From NCBI RefSeq assembly GCF_023517795.1, contig NZ_CP082928.1:1054001-1118000 (forward strand): a stretch of 64,000 nt of DNA. The letters run 5' to 3'. The notes below the pieces were generated by a model. That model did not search any database. It was not told where the DNA came from and was given only the letters and a program-made list of their open reading frames with translations. Below are positions 42,525-51,662 of the stretch, piece after piece (position 1 is the first letter of the stretch; every line of letters starts with the position of its first letter). The stretch is from Pseudomonas fulva (GTDB taxonomy: Bacteria > Pseudomonadota > Gammaproteobacteria > Pseudomonadales > Pseudomonadaceae). Made by a program: the position numbers and the translations under genes.

Positions 42525-45500
42525 TTAGTGGTCACCCGCAGCCTGCGCCCTGTCGCTAGGCTTCACCCTGAACCACGCCGCATACAGCGCCGGTAGAAAC
42601 AGCAGGGTCAGCGCGGTGGCCACCACCAGCCCGCCCATGATCGCCACCGCCATCGGCCCGAAGAACACGCTGCGCGACAGCGGAATCATCGCCAGTACCG
42701 CCGCCAGCGCGGTCAGCACGATGGGCCGGAAGCGCCGCACGGTGGCTTCGACTATGGCGTTCCAGCTGTCCAGCCCGGCCTCGCGGTCCTGCTCGATCTG
42801 GTCGACCAGAATCACCGAGTTGCGCATGATCATCCCTGACAGCGCGATGGTGCCGAGCATCGCCACGAAACCGAACGGCTGACCGAACAGCAGCAGGAAC
42901 AGGGTCACGCCGATCAGCCCCAGCGGCGCAGTGAGAAACACCATGGTCATGCGCGAGAAGCTCTTGAGCTGCAGCATCAGCAGGGTCAGCACCACCACCA
43001 CGAACAACGGCACGCCGGCCGCCACCGAGGCCTGACCCTTGGAGGAATCCTCCACCGAGCCGCCCACTTCCAGCAGGTAGCCATCCGGCAGGCTGGCGCG
43101 GATCTCGGCCAGGGTCGGCAGGATCTGCTGGGTCAGGGTGGCGGGCTGCTGGGCTCCATAGATGTCGGCGCGCACGGTGACCGTCGGCAGGCGGTTGCGG
43201 TGCCAGATCACGCCCTCCTCGAAGCCGTATTCCAGGCTGGCGATCTGCGCCAGGGCCACGCTCTTGCCGCTGTCGGTGGGCACCGCCAGGCTCGGCAGCA
43301 ACTGCAGCGCCTGGCGCTCGGCCGAGGTGCCGCGCAGGAGGATTTCGATCAGCTCGTTGTCCTCGCGGTAATCGCTGACCGACGAACCATTGAGTGAACT
43401 GCGCAGGAACTTGGCCACCTCGGCGGTGCTTACGCCAAGGGCGCGGGCACGCTCCTGGTCGATGTTCAGGTACACCACCTTGCTCGGCTCCTGCCAGTCC
43501 AGGTGCACGTTGACCACGTCGGGGTTGGCGCGCACCTTGTCGGCGACCTGGCGGGCCAGGGCGCGCACTTCGTCGATATGTTCGCCGGAGACCCGGAACT
43601 GCACCGGGTAGCCCACCGGTGGACCATTCTCCAGGCGCGAGATCCGTGTGCGCAGGCCTGGGAATTCGTCGTGCAGCACGTCGATCAACCAGGCGCGTAC
43701 GGCTTCGCGCTCCTCGATGGATGTGGCCAGCACCACGATCTGCGCGAAGCTGGTGGCCGGCAGTTGCTGGTCCAGCGGCAGGTAGAAGCGCGGCGACCCG
43801 GTGCCGACATAAGCCACGTAGTTGTCCACACCCGGGTGACCCGCGAGGCGCGCTTCCAGGCGGCGCACCTCGGCCTCGGTGGCGATCAGCGATGCGCCTT
43901 CGGCCAGCTTGAAATCGACCATCAGCTCCAGGCGCCCCGAAGCGGGAAAGAATTGCTGCGGCACGAAACGGAACAGAAAGATCGAGCCGACGAACAGCGC
44001 CAGGGTCAGCACGATGACCGTCTTGCGCCAGCGCACGCACCAATCCACCAGACGCCGGACACGTGCATAGAAAGGCGTCGAATAAGGGTCATGCCCGCCC
44101 GTGCTGCCATGCTTGAGGGCGGCGCGCTTGGCCAGATCCGGCAGCAGGCGCGCGCCCAGGTACGGCACGAACATCACCGCCGCCACCCAGGACATCAGCA
44201 GCGCGATGGTCACCACCTGGAATATCGAGCGGGTGTATTCGCCGGTGCCCGACTGCGCCGTGGCGATCGGCAGAAAGCCCGCCGCGGTGATCAGCGTGCC
44301 GGTGAGCATCGGGAACGCCGTGCTGGTCCAGGCGAAACTCGCTGCCTTGAGGCGGTCGTAGCCCTGTTCCATCTTGATCGCCATGATCTCCACGGCAATG
44401 ATCGCGTCGTCCACCAGCAGGCCCAGGGCCAGCACCAGGGCGCCGAGGGAGATCTTGTGCAGGCCGATGTTCAGGTAGTACATGGCGGCGAAGGTCATCG
44501 CCAGCACCAGGGGAATCGACAGCGCCACCACCAGCCCGGTACGCAGCCCGAGGGAGAAGAAGCTGACCAGCAGGACGATGATCAGCGCCTCGGTGAGCAC
44601 CTTGACGAACTCGCCGACACCGGTCTTCACCGCCGCCGGCTGATCGGACACCTTGCGCAGTTGCATGCCCGCCGGCAGGTTGTTCTGCAGGCGGGTGAAC
44701 TCGCCCTCCAATGCCTTGCCGAGCACCAGGATGTCGCCGCCGGGCTTCATGGAAACCGCGAGACCAATGGCATCCTCGCCCATGAAGCGCATGCGCGGCG
44801 CCGGCGGGTCGTTGAAGCCGCGGCTGACCTCGGCTACATCGCCAATGCGAAAGGTGCGCTCGGCCACCCGGATGGGGAAATCGCGGATCTGCTCGACCGT
44901 CTCGAAATTGCCGCTGACGCGCAGTTGCACCCGGTCGCTGTCGGTCTCGAAAAAGCCGGCCACGGGCATGGCGTTCTGCTGTTCGAGGGCTTGCTGCACG
45001 GCGGAAAGCGGCAGGCCGAGGGTGGCGAGCTTGGTGTTGGACAGCTCAATCCAGATCTTCTCGTCCTGCAGGCCGACCAGCTCGACCTTGCCGACATCCT
45101 TCACGCGCTGCAGCTGCAGTTGCACGCGGTCGGCGTAATCCTTGAGTACCGCATAGTCGAAACCGTTGCCGGTCAGGGCGTAGATATTGCCGAAGGTGGT
45201 GCCGAATTCGTCGTTGAAGAACGGCCCCTGGATGCCGGCGGGCAGGGTATGGCGGATGTCGCCGATCTTCTTGCGCAGCTGGTACCAGAGTTCGGGAATC
45301 TCGTCGGAGTGCATCGAGTCCCGGGCCATGAAGGTGACCTGGGACTCGCCGGGCCGGGAGAACGACACGATGCGTTCGTACTCGCCGGTTTCCATCAGTT
45401 TCTTCTCGATGCGCTCGGTAACCTGGCGCGCCACCTGCTCGGCGGTGGCCCCCGGCCAGTTGGTCTTCACCACCATGGCCTTGAAGGTGAACGGCGGGTC

Positions 45501-45614
45501 TTCGCTCTGCCCCAGCTTGGTGTAGGACAGCGCGCCGACGACGCCGAGCAGCAGCATGAGGTAGAGCACGATCTGGCGGTGCTGCAACGCCCAGGCGGAG
45601 AGGTTGAACGACAT
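42525..45614 (-). CDS. RND-family efflux permease
   Basis: 1029 residues, close to the AcrB/MexB/TriC length. The layout is the normal one: first helix, large periplasmic loop, six helices including the proton-relay pair in GLLVDDAIIAVEIMA (near 405), second loop, and a last set of helices ending before the short C-terminal tail. It should export drugs, detergents or solvents by proton antiport, with the adaptor gene upstream and an outer-membrane channel encoded elsewhere. The closest resemblance by eye is the MexK/TriC group. The start is 6 bases after the adaptor stop. Confidence 0.92.
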   Translation of the reverse strand: MSFNLSAWALQHRQIVLYLMLLLGVVGALSYTKLGQSEDPPFTFKAMVVKTNWPGATAEQVARQVTERIEKKLMETGEYERIVSFSRPGESQVTFMARDSMHSDEIPELWYQLRKKIGDIRHTLPAGIQGPFFNDEFGTTFGNIYALTGNGFDYAVLKDYADRVQLQLQRVKDVGKVELVGLQDEKIWIELSNTKLATLGLPLSAVQQALEQQNAMPVAGFFETDSDRVQLRVSGNFETVEQIRDFPIRVAERTFRIGDVAEVSRGFNDPPAPRMRFMGEDAIGLAVSMKPGGDILVLGKALEGEFTRLQNNLPAGMQLRKVSDQPAAVKTGVGEFVKVLTEALIIVLLVSFFSLGLRTGLVVALSIPLVLAMTFAAMYYLNIGLHKISLGALVLALGLLVDDAIIAVEIMAIKMEQGYDRLKAASFAWTSTAFPMLTGTLITAAGFLPIATAQSGTGEYTRSIFQVVTIALLMSWVAAVMFVPYLGARLLPDLAKRAALKHGSTGGHDPYSTPFYARVRRLVDWCVRWRKTVIVLTLALFVGSIFLFRFVPQQFFPASGRLELMVDFKLAEGASLIATEAEVRRLEARLAGHPGVDNYVAYVGTGSPRFYLPLDQQLPATSFAQIVVLATSIEEREAVRAWLIDVLHDEFPGLRTRISRLENGPPVGYPVQFRVSGEHIDEVRALARQVADKVRANPDVVNVHLDWQEPSKVVYLNIDQERARALGVSTAEVAKFLRSSLNGSSVSDYREDNELIEILLRGTSAERQALQLLPSLAVPTDSGKSVALAQIASLEYGFEEGVIWHRNRLPTVTVRADIYGAQQPATLTQQILPTLAEIRASLPDGYLLEVGGSVEDSSKGQASVAAGVPLFVVVVLTLLMLQLKSFSRMTMVFLTAPLGLIGVTLFLLLFGQPFGFVAMLGTIALSGMIMRNSVILVDQIEQDREAGLDSWNAIVEATVRRFRPIVLTALAAVLAMIPLSRSVFFGPMAVAIMGGLVVATALTLLFLPALYAAWFRVKPSDRAQAAGDH

Positions 45615-45620
45615 CGGCGC

Positions 45621-46724
45621 TTACTCCTTGGCGGCCAGGTCGACGGCGCGGTTCTGCCGATCCACCGGGCGCACCTGCTGCCCGTCGAGCAGCACCTGCA
45701 CGCCGGCCACCACCACCCAGTCGCTGGCCTGCAGGCCGTCGAGCACCGGTACGCTCTTTTCGCCATAGGCACCGACCCGCACGGCGGTGCGCTTGAGCGT
45801 GGAGGTCTGCGGGTCGACCACCCAGACGTAGGGCTGGCCCCTTTCCGCACTCAGGGCCGACAGCGGCACCGCCAGCGGCACCTCGCCAGTGCGGGCGATG
45901 AATACCCGGGCGCTCTGACCCAGCTCGACTCGCGCATCCGCTCGTTGCAGGGCGATGCGCGCCGCATAGGTGCGCGAACGCGGATCGGCCGCCGGCGACA
46001 GTTCACGCACCCGCCCGGCCAGCTGCTGGCCGGGCTGCGACCACAGCTCCACGGCCACCTCCTGGCCGATGGCGAGGTTTCTGATCGCCTGCTCGGGCAG
46101 GTCGATCGCCACCTCGCGCTCGCCATCGGCGGCCAGCACGAACACCGTCTGCCCGGCCGCCACCACCTGCCCGACCTCGGCACGGCGCTGCACGATCACC
46201 CCGCTCTGCGGCGCCTTCAGCACGGCATAGCCGGCCTGGTTGTCGGCGACGTTGAGCTCGGCGCGCACCTGGCGCAGGCGCGCTTCGGCGGCGCGAAAGG
46301 TATTTTCGGCGTTGTCGGCCTGGGATTTGCTGATCATCCCGCGCTGCTGCAGGGTGCGGTAGCGGTCGCGCTCGGCACGCGCCAGTTGCAGGTTGGATTC
46401 GGCCGACTGCAGCTGGGCGCGAGAGGCGTCGAGCTGCAGGCGCACGTCCTGCGGGTCCAGTTCGGCCAGCGGCGCATCCTTGTCGACCCGTTGGCCCACT
46501 TCGACCAGGCGCCGGGTGACCTTGCCGCCGATGCGAAACGCCAGTTCCGGCTCCAGCCGCGCCCTTATCTCACCTGGGTAACTGTCCACCTGTTCAGCCG
46601 CCAGCTGCGGTTGCGCCACCATGGCCGGTCGAATGCCCGGCTGCGGCGCCTGGGTATCGCTGCAGGCAGCAAGGGAAAGGGCCAGGCACAGGGGCGCGAG
46701 GCGAGACAGAGCATGGCGAGACAT
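45621..46724 (-). CDS. RND efflux periplasmic adaptor lipoprotein
   Basis: 367 residues from the ATG at 46724 (GAAGGA upstream). A lipoprotein signal ends in LSLAAC. Then come the lipoyl half (LAFRIGGKVTRRLVEVGQRV), a coiled-coil hairpin (about 95-165), the second lipoyl half (LKAPQSGVIVQRRAEVGQVV), the beta-barrel and the membrane-proximal domain. It links the RND pump to an outer-membrane channel. It is divergent from tetR across a clear operator. Confidence 0.92.
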   Translation of the reverse strand: MSRHALSRLAPLCLALSLAACSDTQAPQPGIRPAMVAQPQLAAEQVDSYPGEIRARLEPELAFRIGGKVTRRLVEVGQRVDKDAPLAELDPQDVRLQLDASRAQLQSAESNLQLARAERDRYRTLQQRGMISKSQADNAENTFRAAEARLRQVRAELNVADNQAGYAVLKAPQSGVIVQRRAEVGQVVAAGQTVFVLAADGEREVAIDLPEQAIRNLAIGQEVAVELWSQPGQQLAGRVRELSPAADPRSRTYAARIALQRADARVELGQSARVFIARTGEVPLAVPLSALSAERGQPYVWVVDPQTSTLKRTAVRVGAYGEKSVPVLDGLQASDWVVVAGVQVLLDGQQVRPVDRQNRAVDLAAKE

Positions 46725-46761
46725 GATGAGCGTCCTTCGGCGGGAACTTTTTAATAGTTGT

Positions 46762-46797
46762 ACTGCCGAGTATATTAAAAATAGCGTACTCGGCAGT
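46762..46797. promoter_or_regulatory. TetR-type operator between the efflux operon and its regulator
   Basis: ACTGCCGAGTA and TACTCGGCAGT are perfect 11-base inverted arms separated by 14 AT-rich bases. The site lies 38 bases upstream of the adaptor start and 20 bases before tetR, so a bound repressor would block both. Confidence 0.8.
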
Positions 46798-46816
46798 CCA
46801 GTATTAAAATCGCCCG

Positions 46817-47452
46817 ATGTCAGACACTTCATTGCAGTCCAGCGGCCCCGGCCGCCCCAAGGATCCCGCCAAGCGCCAAGCCATTCTCGAAGCGGCCAAA
46901 TGCCTGTTCGTGCGCCACGGTTACGCCGGCAGCAGCATGGACGCCATCGCCGCCCACGCAGGGGTTTCCAAGCTCACGGTGTACAGCCACTTCACCGACA
47001 AGGAGACGCTGTTCTGCGCCGCGGTGAAGGCCCGCTGCGAGGAGCAATTGCCCGAGCTGTTCTTCGAGTTTCCCGCCGGCGCCACTGCCCACAACGTACT
47101 GCTGAACATCGCCCGCGGCTTCAGCCAGTTGCTCAACAGCAGCGAATCGGTCGACCTGCACCGACTGATGACCAGCCTTGGCGCCCAGGACCCGCAACTG
47201 GCGAAAATCTTCTATGAGGCCGGCCCGCAGCGCCTGCTGGCCGAGATGGAGCGCCTGTTGGGCAAGATGGACCACAGCGGCCAGCTGCGCATCGAGTCGC
47301 CGAAGCTCGCCGCCGATCAGTTCTTCTCCCTGCTCAAGGGCGGCGCCAATTTCCGCCTGCTGATCGGCTGCGGCGAGCCGGAAACCGAGGCGCAGCAGGA
47401 GCAGCACGCCCGCGCCACCGTGGAGATGTTCCTGCGCGCCTATCGCCCCTGA
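46817..47452 (+). CDS. TetR-family regulator of the efflux operon
   Basis: 211 residues. The helix-turn-helix (AILEAAKCLFVRHGYAGSSMDAIAAHAGVSKLTVYSHF in two overlapping pieces, residues about 22-59) is typical TetR. The C-terminal ligand domain (AefR-like) is variable. It is divergent from the efflux pair with a perfect inverted repeat between them, so it most likely represses the pump and itself. The inducer is unknown. Confidence 0.9.
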   Translation: MSDTSLQSSGPGRPKDPAKRQAILEAAKCLFVRHGYAGSSMDAIAAHAGVSKLTVYSHFTDKETLFCAAVKARCEEQLPELFFEFPAGATAHNVLLNIARGFSQLLNSSESVDLHRLMTSLGAQDPQLAKIFYEAGPQRLLAEMERLLGKMDHSGQLRIESPKLAADQFFSLLKGGANFRLLIGCGEPETEAQQEQHARATVEMFLRAYRP

Positions 47453-47510
47453 GCCATTGAGCGCTCACCTGCTGCTATGGTTTCTGCCATGAACCTGCAG
47501 GAGGTGCGGC

Positions 47511-47882
47511 ATGGATCGATTCAGCGGCGGCTGCCTGTGCAGCCAGGTACGTTTCGAGGCCACGGGGCAGCCTAAGCGAGTCGGCATCTGCCATTGCCTC
47601 GACTGCCGCAAGCACCATGGCGCGCTGTTCTACGCCGCGGCGATCTTCCTCCACAACGCCGTGACGGTCAGCGGCGAAACCCATAGCTACGCCGGGCGCC
47701 ACTTCTGTCCGCGTTGCGGCGCCTCGCTGTTCGCCCGCAGCGCCGATGAAATCGAAATCCACCTGGGCGCCCTCGACGCGCCCGATCAGCTGCAGCCTAC
47801 CTACGAATGCTGGACGAGCCGGCGCGAAGCCTGGCTACCGGCCTTTCCCCTCGCCAAGCGCTATCCCCAGGATCGCTCCTGA
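47511..47882 (+). CDS. GFA-family zinc protein, second copy
   Basis: 123 residues. Zinc ligands C8-x-C10, C27-x-C29-x2-C32 and C66-x2-C69 match the family. The start has GGAGG upstream. Its sequence differs from the protein at 13118-13522 outside the ligands, so it is not a recent duplicate. Activity is unknown, as for most family members. Confidence 0.85.
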   Translation: MDRFSGGCLCSQVRFEATGQPKRVGICHCLDCRKHHGALFYAAAIFLHNAVTVSGETHSYAGRHFCPRCGASLFARSADEIEIHLGALDAPDQLQPTYECWTSRREAWLPAFPLAKRYPQDRS

Positions 47883-47920
47883 GCCGTCGGCCAGCCAGAC
47901 GCGGCCGGACCCGCCGCAAA

Positions 47921-47932
47921 ATGTATATACAT
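47921..47932. promoter_or_regulatory. HutC-type operator, distal copy
   Basis: ATGTATATACAT is a perfect palindrome containing TGTATATACA, the kind of site bound by HutC. It is 85 bases upstream of the proximal copy at 48007-48016. Confidence 0.7.
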
Positions 47933-47979
47933 GGATATCGTTCGGCGCCTCTATATTGCGGAACGCCATTGCATGGCAC

Positions 47980-48008
47980 TTGACCATGTAAAGCATTTCG
48001 CTTAATTG
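47980..48008 (+). promoter_or_regulatory. Likely sigma-70 promoter of the hut operon
   Basis: TTGACC (47980-47985) and TAATTG (48003-48008) are separated by 17 bases. The proximal HutC-type site begins within the -10 element, a good position for repression. Confidence 0.6.
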
Positions 48009-48016
48009 TATATACA
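48007..48016. promoter_or_regulatory. HutC-type operator, proximal copy
   Basis: TGTATATACA repeats the core of the distal site and overlaps the -10 and start region of the predicted promoter, 22 bases before the hutI ATG. Confidence 0.75.
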
Positions 48017-48038
48017 TTACAAGAAAGGGCGATCTGCA

Positions 48039-49256
48039 ATGGCTTCCTCTCAGTCCACCCGTTTGCTCTGGCGCAACGTCACGCTGTTCGACGGCCTCGA
48101 GCAACTCCCCGAGCCGATGGCCGTGCTGGTCGAACACGGACGTATTGCCGGTCTATGGCCGCAAAGCGGCTTCGATCCAAGCCTGGCCGGTGGCGCCGAG
48201 GAAGCGGCCAACGGCGGCGTGATGACCCCCGGCCTGGTCGACTGCCACACCCATCTGGTGTACGCCGGTGACCGCGCCGGCGAATTCGAGCAGCGCCTGG
48301 AAGGCGTCAGCTACGAAACCATCGCCCGCAACGGCGGTGGCATTCTCAGCACGGTGCGGGCTACCCGCGCCGCGGGCGAAGACGAATTGATCGAAGCCAG
48401 CCTGCCGCGCCTGGATGCCCTGCTGGCCGACGGCGTCACCACCCTGGAGATCAAATCCGGCTACGGCCTGACCCTGGACGACGAACTGAAGATGCTGCGC
48501 GTGGCCCGCCGCCTCGCCACCCTGCGCCCGGTGCGTATCAGCACCACGCTGCTGGGTGCCCACGCCCTGCCGCCCGAATACGCCGGCAATGCCGACGGCT
48601 ATATCGAGCTGGTCTGCGAGCGGATGATTCCGGCCGCCGCCGATCAGCGCCTGGCCGATGCGGTGGACGTGTTCTGCGAAGGCATCGCCTTCTCCCCGGC
48701 CCAGTGCGAGCGGGTATTCCAGGCTGCACAGCGCCATGGCCTGGCCATCAAGGCCCATGCCGAGCAACTGTCCAACCTGGGTGGCAGCGCCCTGGCTGCC
48801 CGTTATGGCGCCCTGTCCGCCGACCATATCGAATACCTGGACGAAGCCGGCGTACGCGCCATGGCCGAGGCCGGCACCACAGCGGTCCTGCTGCCCGGTG
48901 CCTTCCACGTACTGCGTGAAACCCGGCTGCCGCCCATCGAGTTGCTGCGCCAGTACGGCGTGCCCATGGCCGTGGCCAGCGACGCCAACCCTGGCACCTC
49001 ACCGATCTGCATGCCGACGCTGATGGCCAACCTGGCCTGCACCCTGTTTCGCTTCACCCCGCGCGAAGCCCTGGCCGGCATGACCGCCCACGGCGCCCGA
49101 GCCCTCGGCCTGCCAGACCTCGGCCGCATTGCCGTCGGCGCCCCAGCGGATCTGTGCCTGTGGGATATCCAGCAACCGGCCGAACTGGCCTACGCGGTGC
49201 AGGCCGGGCGTCTGCGCCAGCGTGTGTTCAATGGAGCCATTACCTATGCTCGCTGA
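48039..49256 (+). CDS. hutI: Imidazolonepropionase HutI
   Basis: 405 residues. The amidohydrolase metal motif [46 protein letters not shown] and the C-terminal SDANPGTSP all fit HutI, which opens imidazolone propionate to N-formimino-L-glutamate in the cytoplasm. I chose the ATG at 48039; an ATG at 48006 lies inside the HutC site and would precede the start of family homology. Its end overlaps hutG by 11 bases. Confidence 0.96.
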   Translation: MASSQSTRLLWRNVTLFDGLEQLPEPMAVLVEHGRIAGLWPQSGFDPSLAGGAEEAANGGVMTPGLVDCHTHLVYAGDRAGEFEQRLEGVSYETIARNGGGILSTVRATRAAGEDELIEASLPRLDALLADGVTTLEIKSGYGLTLDDELKMLRVARRLATLRPVRISTTLLGAHALPPEYAGNADGYIELVCERMIPAAADQRLADAVDVFCEGIAFSPAQCERVFQAAQRHGLAIKAHAEQLSNLGGSALAARYGALSADHIEYLDEAGVRAMAEAGTTAVLLPGAFHVLRETRLPPIELLRQYGVPMAVASDANPGTSPICMPTLMANLACTLFRFTPREALAGMTAHGARALGLPDLGRIAVGAPADLCLWDIQQPAELAYAVQAGRLRQRVFNGAITYAR

Positions 49257-50211
49257 TCGTCACTCGATGGCCGCCTGGAGCGGTCGCACCGACCCGGAAG
49301 CCGACAGCGCCCGCTGGCACCAGCGCATCCAGCCGCTGGCCGAAGACAGCCAGCCGGGCCTGGCTCTGCTCGGCTTTGCCTGCGACGAAGGCGTGCGCCG
49401 CAACCATGGCCGTGTCGGCGCTGCCGCTGCACCGCAAAGCGTGCGCAAGGCCCTGGCCAACCTCGCCTGGCATCGTCAGGCGCCGGCCTTTGACGCCGGT
49501 GACGTGACCTGTGAGGACGGCAACCTGGAGGCGGCCCAGGGGCGCCTCGGCCAAAACATCTGCGCGCTGCTGGACGCCGGCCATCTGCCGCTGGTGATCG
49601 GAGGTGGGCATGAAGTGGCCTTCGGTAGCTGGTCGGGCCTGGCCGAGCACCTTAGCGGCCAAGCCGCCCCACGGATGGCCGCCCCACGGATGGCCGCCCC
49701 ACGTATCGGCATCATCAATTTCGATGCCCATTTCGACCTGCGCGACCCGGCCCATGTGCATTCCTCCGGCACCCCCTTCGCGCAGATCGCCGAGCAGTGC
49801 GCCGTACACGGCTGGCCATTCCGCTACGCCTGCCTCGGCGTCAGCCGAGCCAGCAACACCCGCGCGCTGTTCGCCCGCGCCGCCGAGCTGAACGTGCTGG
49901 TGCGCGAGGATCAGCAGATTCGCGAGTCGACCCTGGATGCCATCGGCGCCGAACTGGACGCCTTCACCGCCGAGTGCGACGCGCTCTACCTGACCATCGA
50001 TATCGACGTGCTGCCGGCGTGCGAAGCGCCGGGCGTCAGCGCGCCGGCCGCCCGTGGCGTGCGCCTGGAGCTGCTGGAACCGCTGCTCGAACGGCTCAAG
50101 GCCAGTGGCAAGCTGCGCCTGGCCGACCTGGCCGAAATCAACCCCGAATACGACATCGACAACCGCACCGCCAAGGTAGCGGCGCGGCTGATTCATCTGC
50201 TCAGCCTCTGA
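49246..50211 (+). CDS. hutG: Formimidoylglutamase HutG (arginase family)
   Basis: 321 residues. Binuclear manganese motifs [21 protein letters not shown] and DIDVLP place it in the arginase/ureohydrolase family, as in formiminoglutamases that release formamide and L-glutamate. This is a different protein from the N-formylglutamate deformylase also called HutG in some Pseudomonas. The start ATG at 49246 lies within the last codons of hutI; an ATG at 49267 is an alternative. Before the INFDAH strand the sequence has an odd triple run of A-A-P-R-M/I (codons 140-154) caused by a 15-bp tandem repeat. Confidence 0.92.
   Translation: MLADRHSMAAWSGRTDPEADSARWHQRIQPLAEDSQPGLALLGFACDEGVRRNHGRVGAAAAPQSVRKALANLAWHRQAPAFDAGDVTCEDGNLEAAQGRLGQNICALLDAGHLPLVIGGGHEVAFGSWSGLAEHLSGQAAPRMAAPRMAAPRIGIINFDAHFDLRDPAHVHSSGTPFAQIAEQCAVHGWPFRYACLGVSRASNTRALFARAAELNVLVREDQQIRESTLDAIGAELDAFTAECDALYLTIDIDVLPACEAPGVSAPAARGVRLELLEPLLERLKASGKLRLADLAEINPEYDIDNRTAKVAARLIHLLSL
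49663..49707 (+). repeat. In-frame 15-bp tandem repeat inside hutG
   Basis: Two identical units GCCGCCCCACGGATG and a third with two changes follow one another without a gap. They encode [15 protein letters not shown] just before the first metal-binding strand, in a surface loop of the family. Unit number may vary between strains. Confidence 0.9.
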
Positions 50212-50261
50212 GCCGAACGCCCCACATTTCCCCGCACAACAACAACTACGAGGAAACCCAG

Positions 50262-50306
50262 ATGTTCACCACCGCCCGCCGCGACCAGGAGTCGCGTCAT
50301 GTCTGA
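50262..50306 (+). CDS. Possible 14-codon leader ORF overlapping the YjiH-family gene start
   Basis: An ATG with a very good ribosome site (GAGGAAA) opens MFTTARRDQESRHV and stops at 50306, 8 bases inside the next gene. The next gene has its own AGGAG within this frame. It may couple translation between hutG and the carrier. No function for the peptide is known. Confidence 0.35.
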   Translation: MFTTARRDQESRHV

Positions 50307-51624
50307 GTCCCTGCCCTTGAGCGGCGGCGTGTCGCGCCCCCGCGCCCTGGCGCGCCTGCTGGGTTACAGCCTGATTGGCCTGCTGCTGTTCTTCGTGCCG
50401 TTCGAGATCGCCGGGCGCTCTACCATCCTGCTCGACCACGCGGCCAGCGCCCTGCAATTGCATGCGCGGCCACTGGTGATCGGCGTGGCGCTGCTGTTCA
50501 TGCTCTACGGCGCGCTGGCGCCCTGGCTCGACGGCAGTTGGCGGCGCAGCCTGACCCACAGCGTATTCAGTGTGCTCAAGGTGTGCGGCCTGCTGATCGG
50601 CGCCGCTTACCTGCTGCAGCTCGGCCCGCAGGCGTTGTACCAGCCGGACATGCTGCCGTTCCTGTTCGAGAAGCTGGTGCTCAGCCTGGCGCTGATCGTG
50701 CCGCTGGGTTCGCTGGCCCTGGTATTTCTGATCGGCTTCGGCCTGCTGGAACTGATCGGCGTGCTGATGCAGCCGGTGATGCGGCCGATCTGGCGCACCC
50801 CGGGCAAGTCGGCCATCGACGCCGTGGCATCCTTCGTCGGCAGCTACTCGGTGGGCCTGTTGATCACCGACCGCATGTACCAGCAGGGCCATTACAGCGT
50901 GCGCGAGGCGGCGATCATCGCCACCGGCTTCTCCACCGTGTCGGCGCCGTTCATGGTGATCATCGCCAAGACCCTGGGCCTGATGGGCCAGTGGAACCTG
51001 TATTTCTGGGGCGCCATGGCGGTGACCTTCACCGTTACCGCGATCAGCGCGCGCATCTACCCGCTGTCGCGTCTGCCGTCCGAGTCCACCCCCGAGGCAC
51101 AGTTGCAGCCCGGCGAAAGCCGCCTGGGCAGCGCCTGGCGCGCCGGCATGCAACAGGCCAGCATCGCACCGTCGCTGGGCGCGGCGCTGCGCGAAACCTT
51201 CGTCGATGGCCTGCGCATGACCGCCGCCATCCTGCCGAGCATCCTCGCCGTCGGCCTGCTCGGGCTGCTGGCTGCCAAGTACACGCCGCTGTTCGACGCC
51301 CTCGGCGTGCTGCTCTACCCGCTGACCTGGCTGTTCGGCCTGGAGGAACCCATGCAGGTGGCCCGCGCCCTGTCCGCCGGCCTGGCCGAGATGTTCCTGC
51401 CGGCGATGCTGCTCAAGGACGCCCACGTGCTGGTGAAGTTCGTCACCGCCATCGTCTCGGTCAGCAGCGTGCTGTTTCTCTCCGCCTCGATTCCCTGCGT
51501 GCTGGCCACGCGGATTCCCCTGAGCCTGGGCCACCTGCTGCTGATCTGGCTGCAGCGCACCCTGCTCAGCCTGCTGTTGGCCATTCCGCTGGCCTACCTC
51601 GCCCAATTTCTGGGTTGGCTCTGA
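50299..51624 (+). CDS. YjiH-family membrane protein with nucleoside-recognition (Gate) domain
   Basis: 441 residues, about ten to eleven hydrophobic helices. The central part (FVGSYSVGLLITDRMYQQG, REAAIIATGFSTVSAPFMV) is the Gate/nucleoside-recognition domain found in YjiH-like proteins, repeated in a weaker form near the C-terminus (GLAEMFLPAMLLKDAHV). The start ATG has AGGAG. It sits inside the hut operon between hutG and hutU, where other Pseudomonas have histidine or urocanate permeases, so uptake of histidine, urocanate or a related compound is likely, but not proven by sequence. Confidence 0.78.
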   Translation: MSESLPLSGGVSRPRALARLLGYSLIGLLLFFVPFEIAGRSTILLDHAASALQLHARPLVIGVALLFMLYGALAPWLDGSWRRSLTHSVFSVLKVCGLLIGAAYLLQLGPQALYQPDMLPFLFEKLVLSLALIVPLGSLALVFLIGFGLLELIGVLMQPVMRPIWRTPGKSAIDAVASFVGSYSVGLLITDRMYQQGHYSVREAAIIATGFSTVSAPFMVIIAKTLGLMGQWNLYFWGAMAVTFTVTAISARIYPLSRLPSESTPEAQLQPGESRLGSAWRAGMQQASIAPSLGAALRETFVDGLRMTAAILPSILAVGLLGLLAAKYTPLFDALGVLLYPLTWLFGLEEPMQVARALSAGLAEMFLPAMLLKDAHVLVKFVTAIVSVSSVLFLSASIPCVLATRIPLSLGHLLLIWLQRTLLSLLLAIPLAYLAQFLGWL

Positions 51625-51662
51625 CCACCCACCACTGACCCGTTCCTACAGGAGCCCGCACC

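Noticed and set aside
43503..46754. A 1083-codon plus-strand open frame opposite the RND pump and adaptor genes
   Set aside because: It is exactly antisense to two clear genes, is rich in His, Gln, Gly and Arg as expected of an antisense GC-biased frame, and has no domain pattern.
49663..49707. Start of a CRISPR-like repeat array
   Set aside because: The units are 15 bases, directly adjacent with no spacers, and in frame within hutG.
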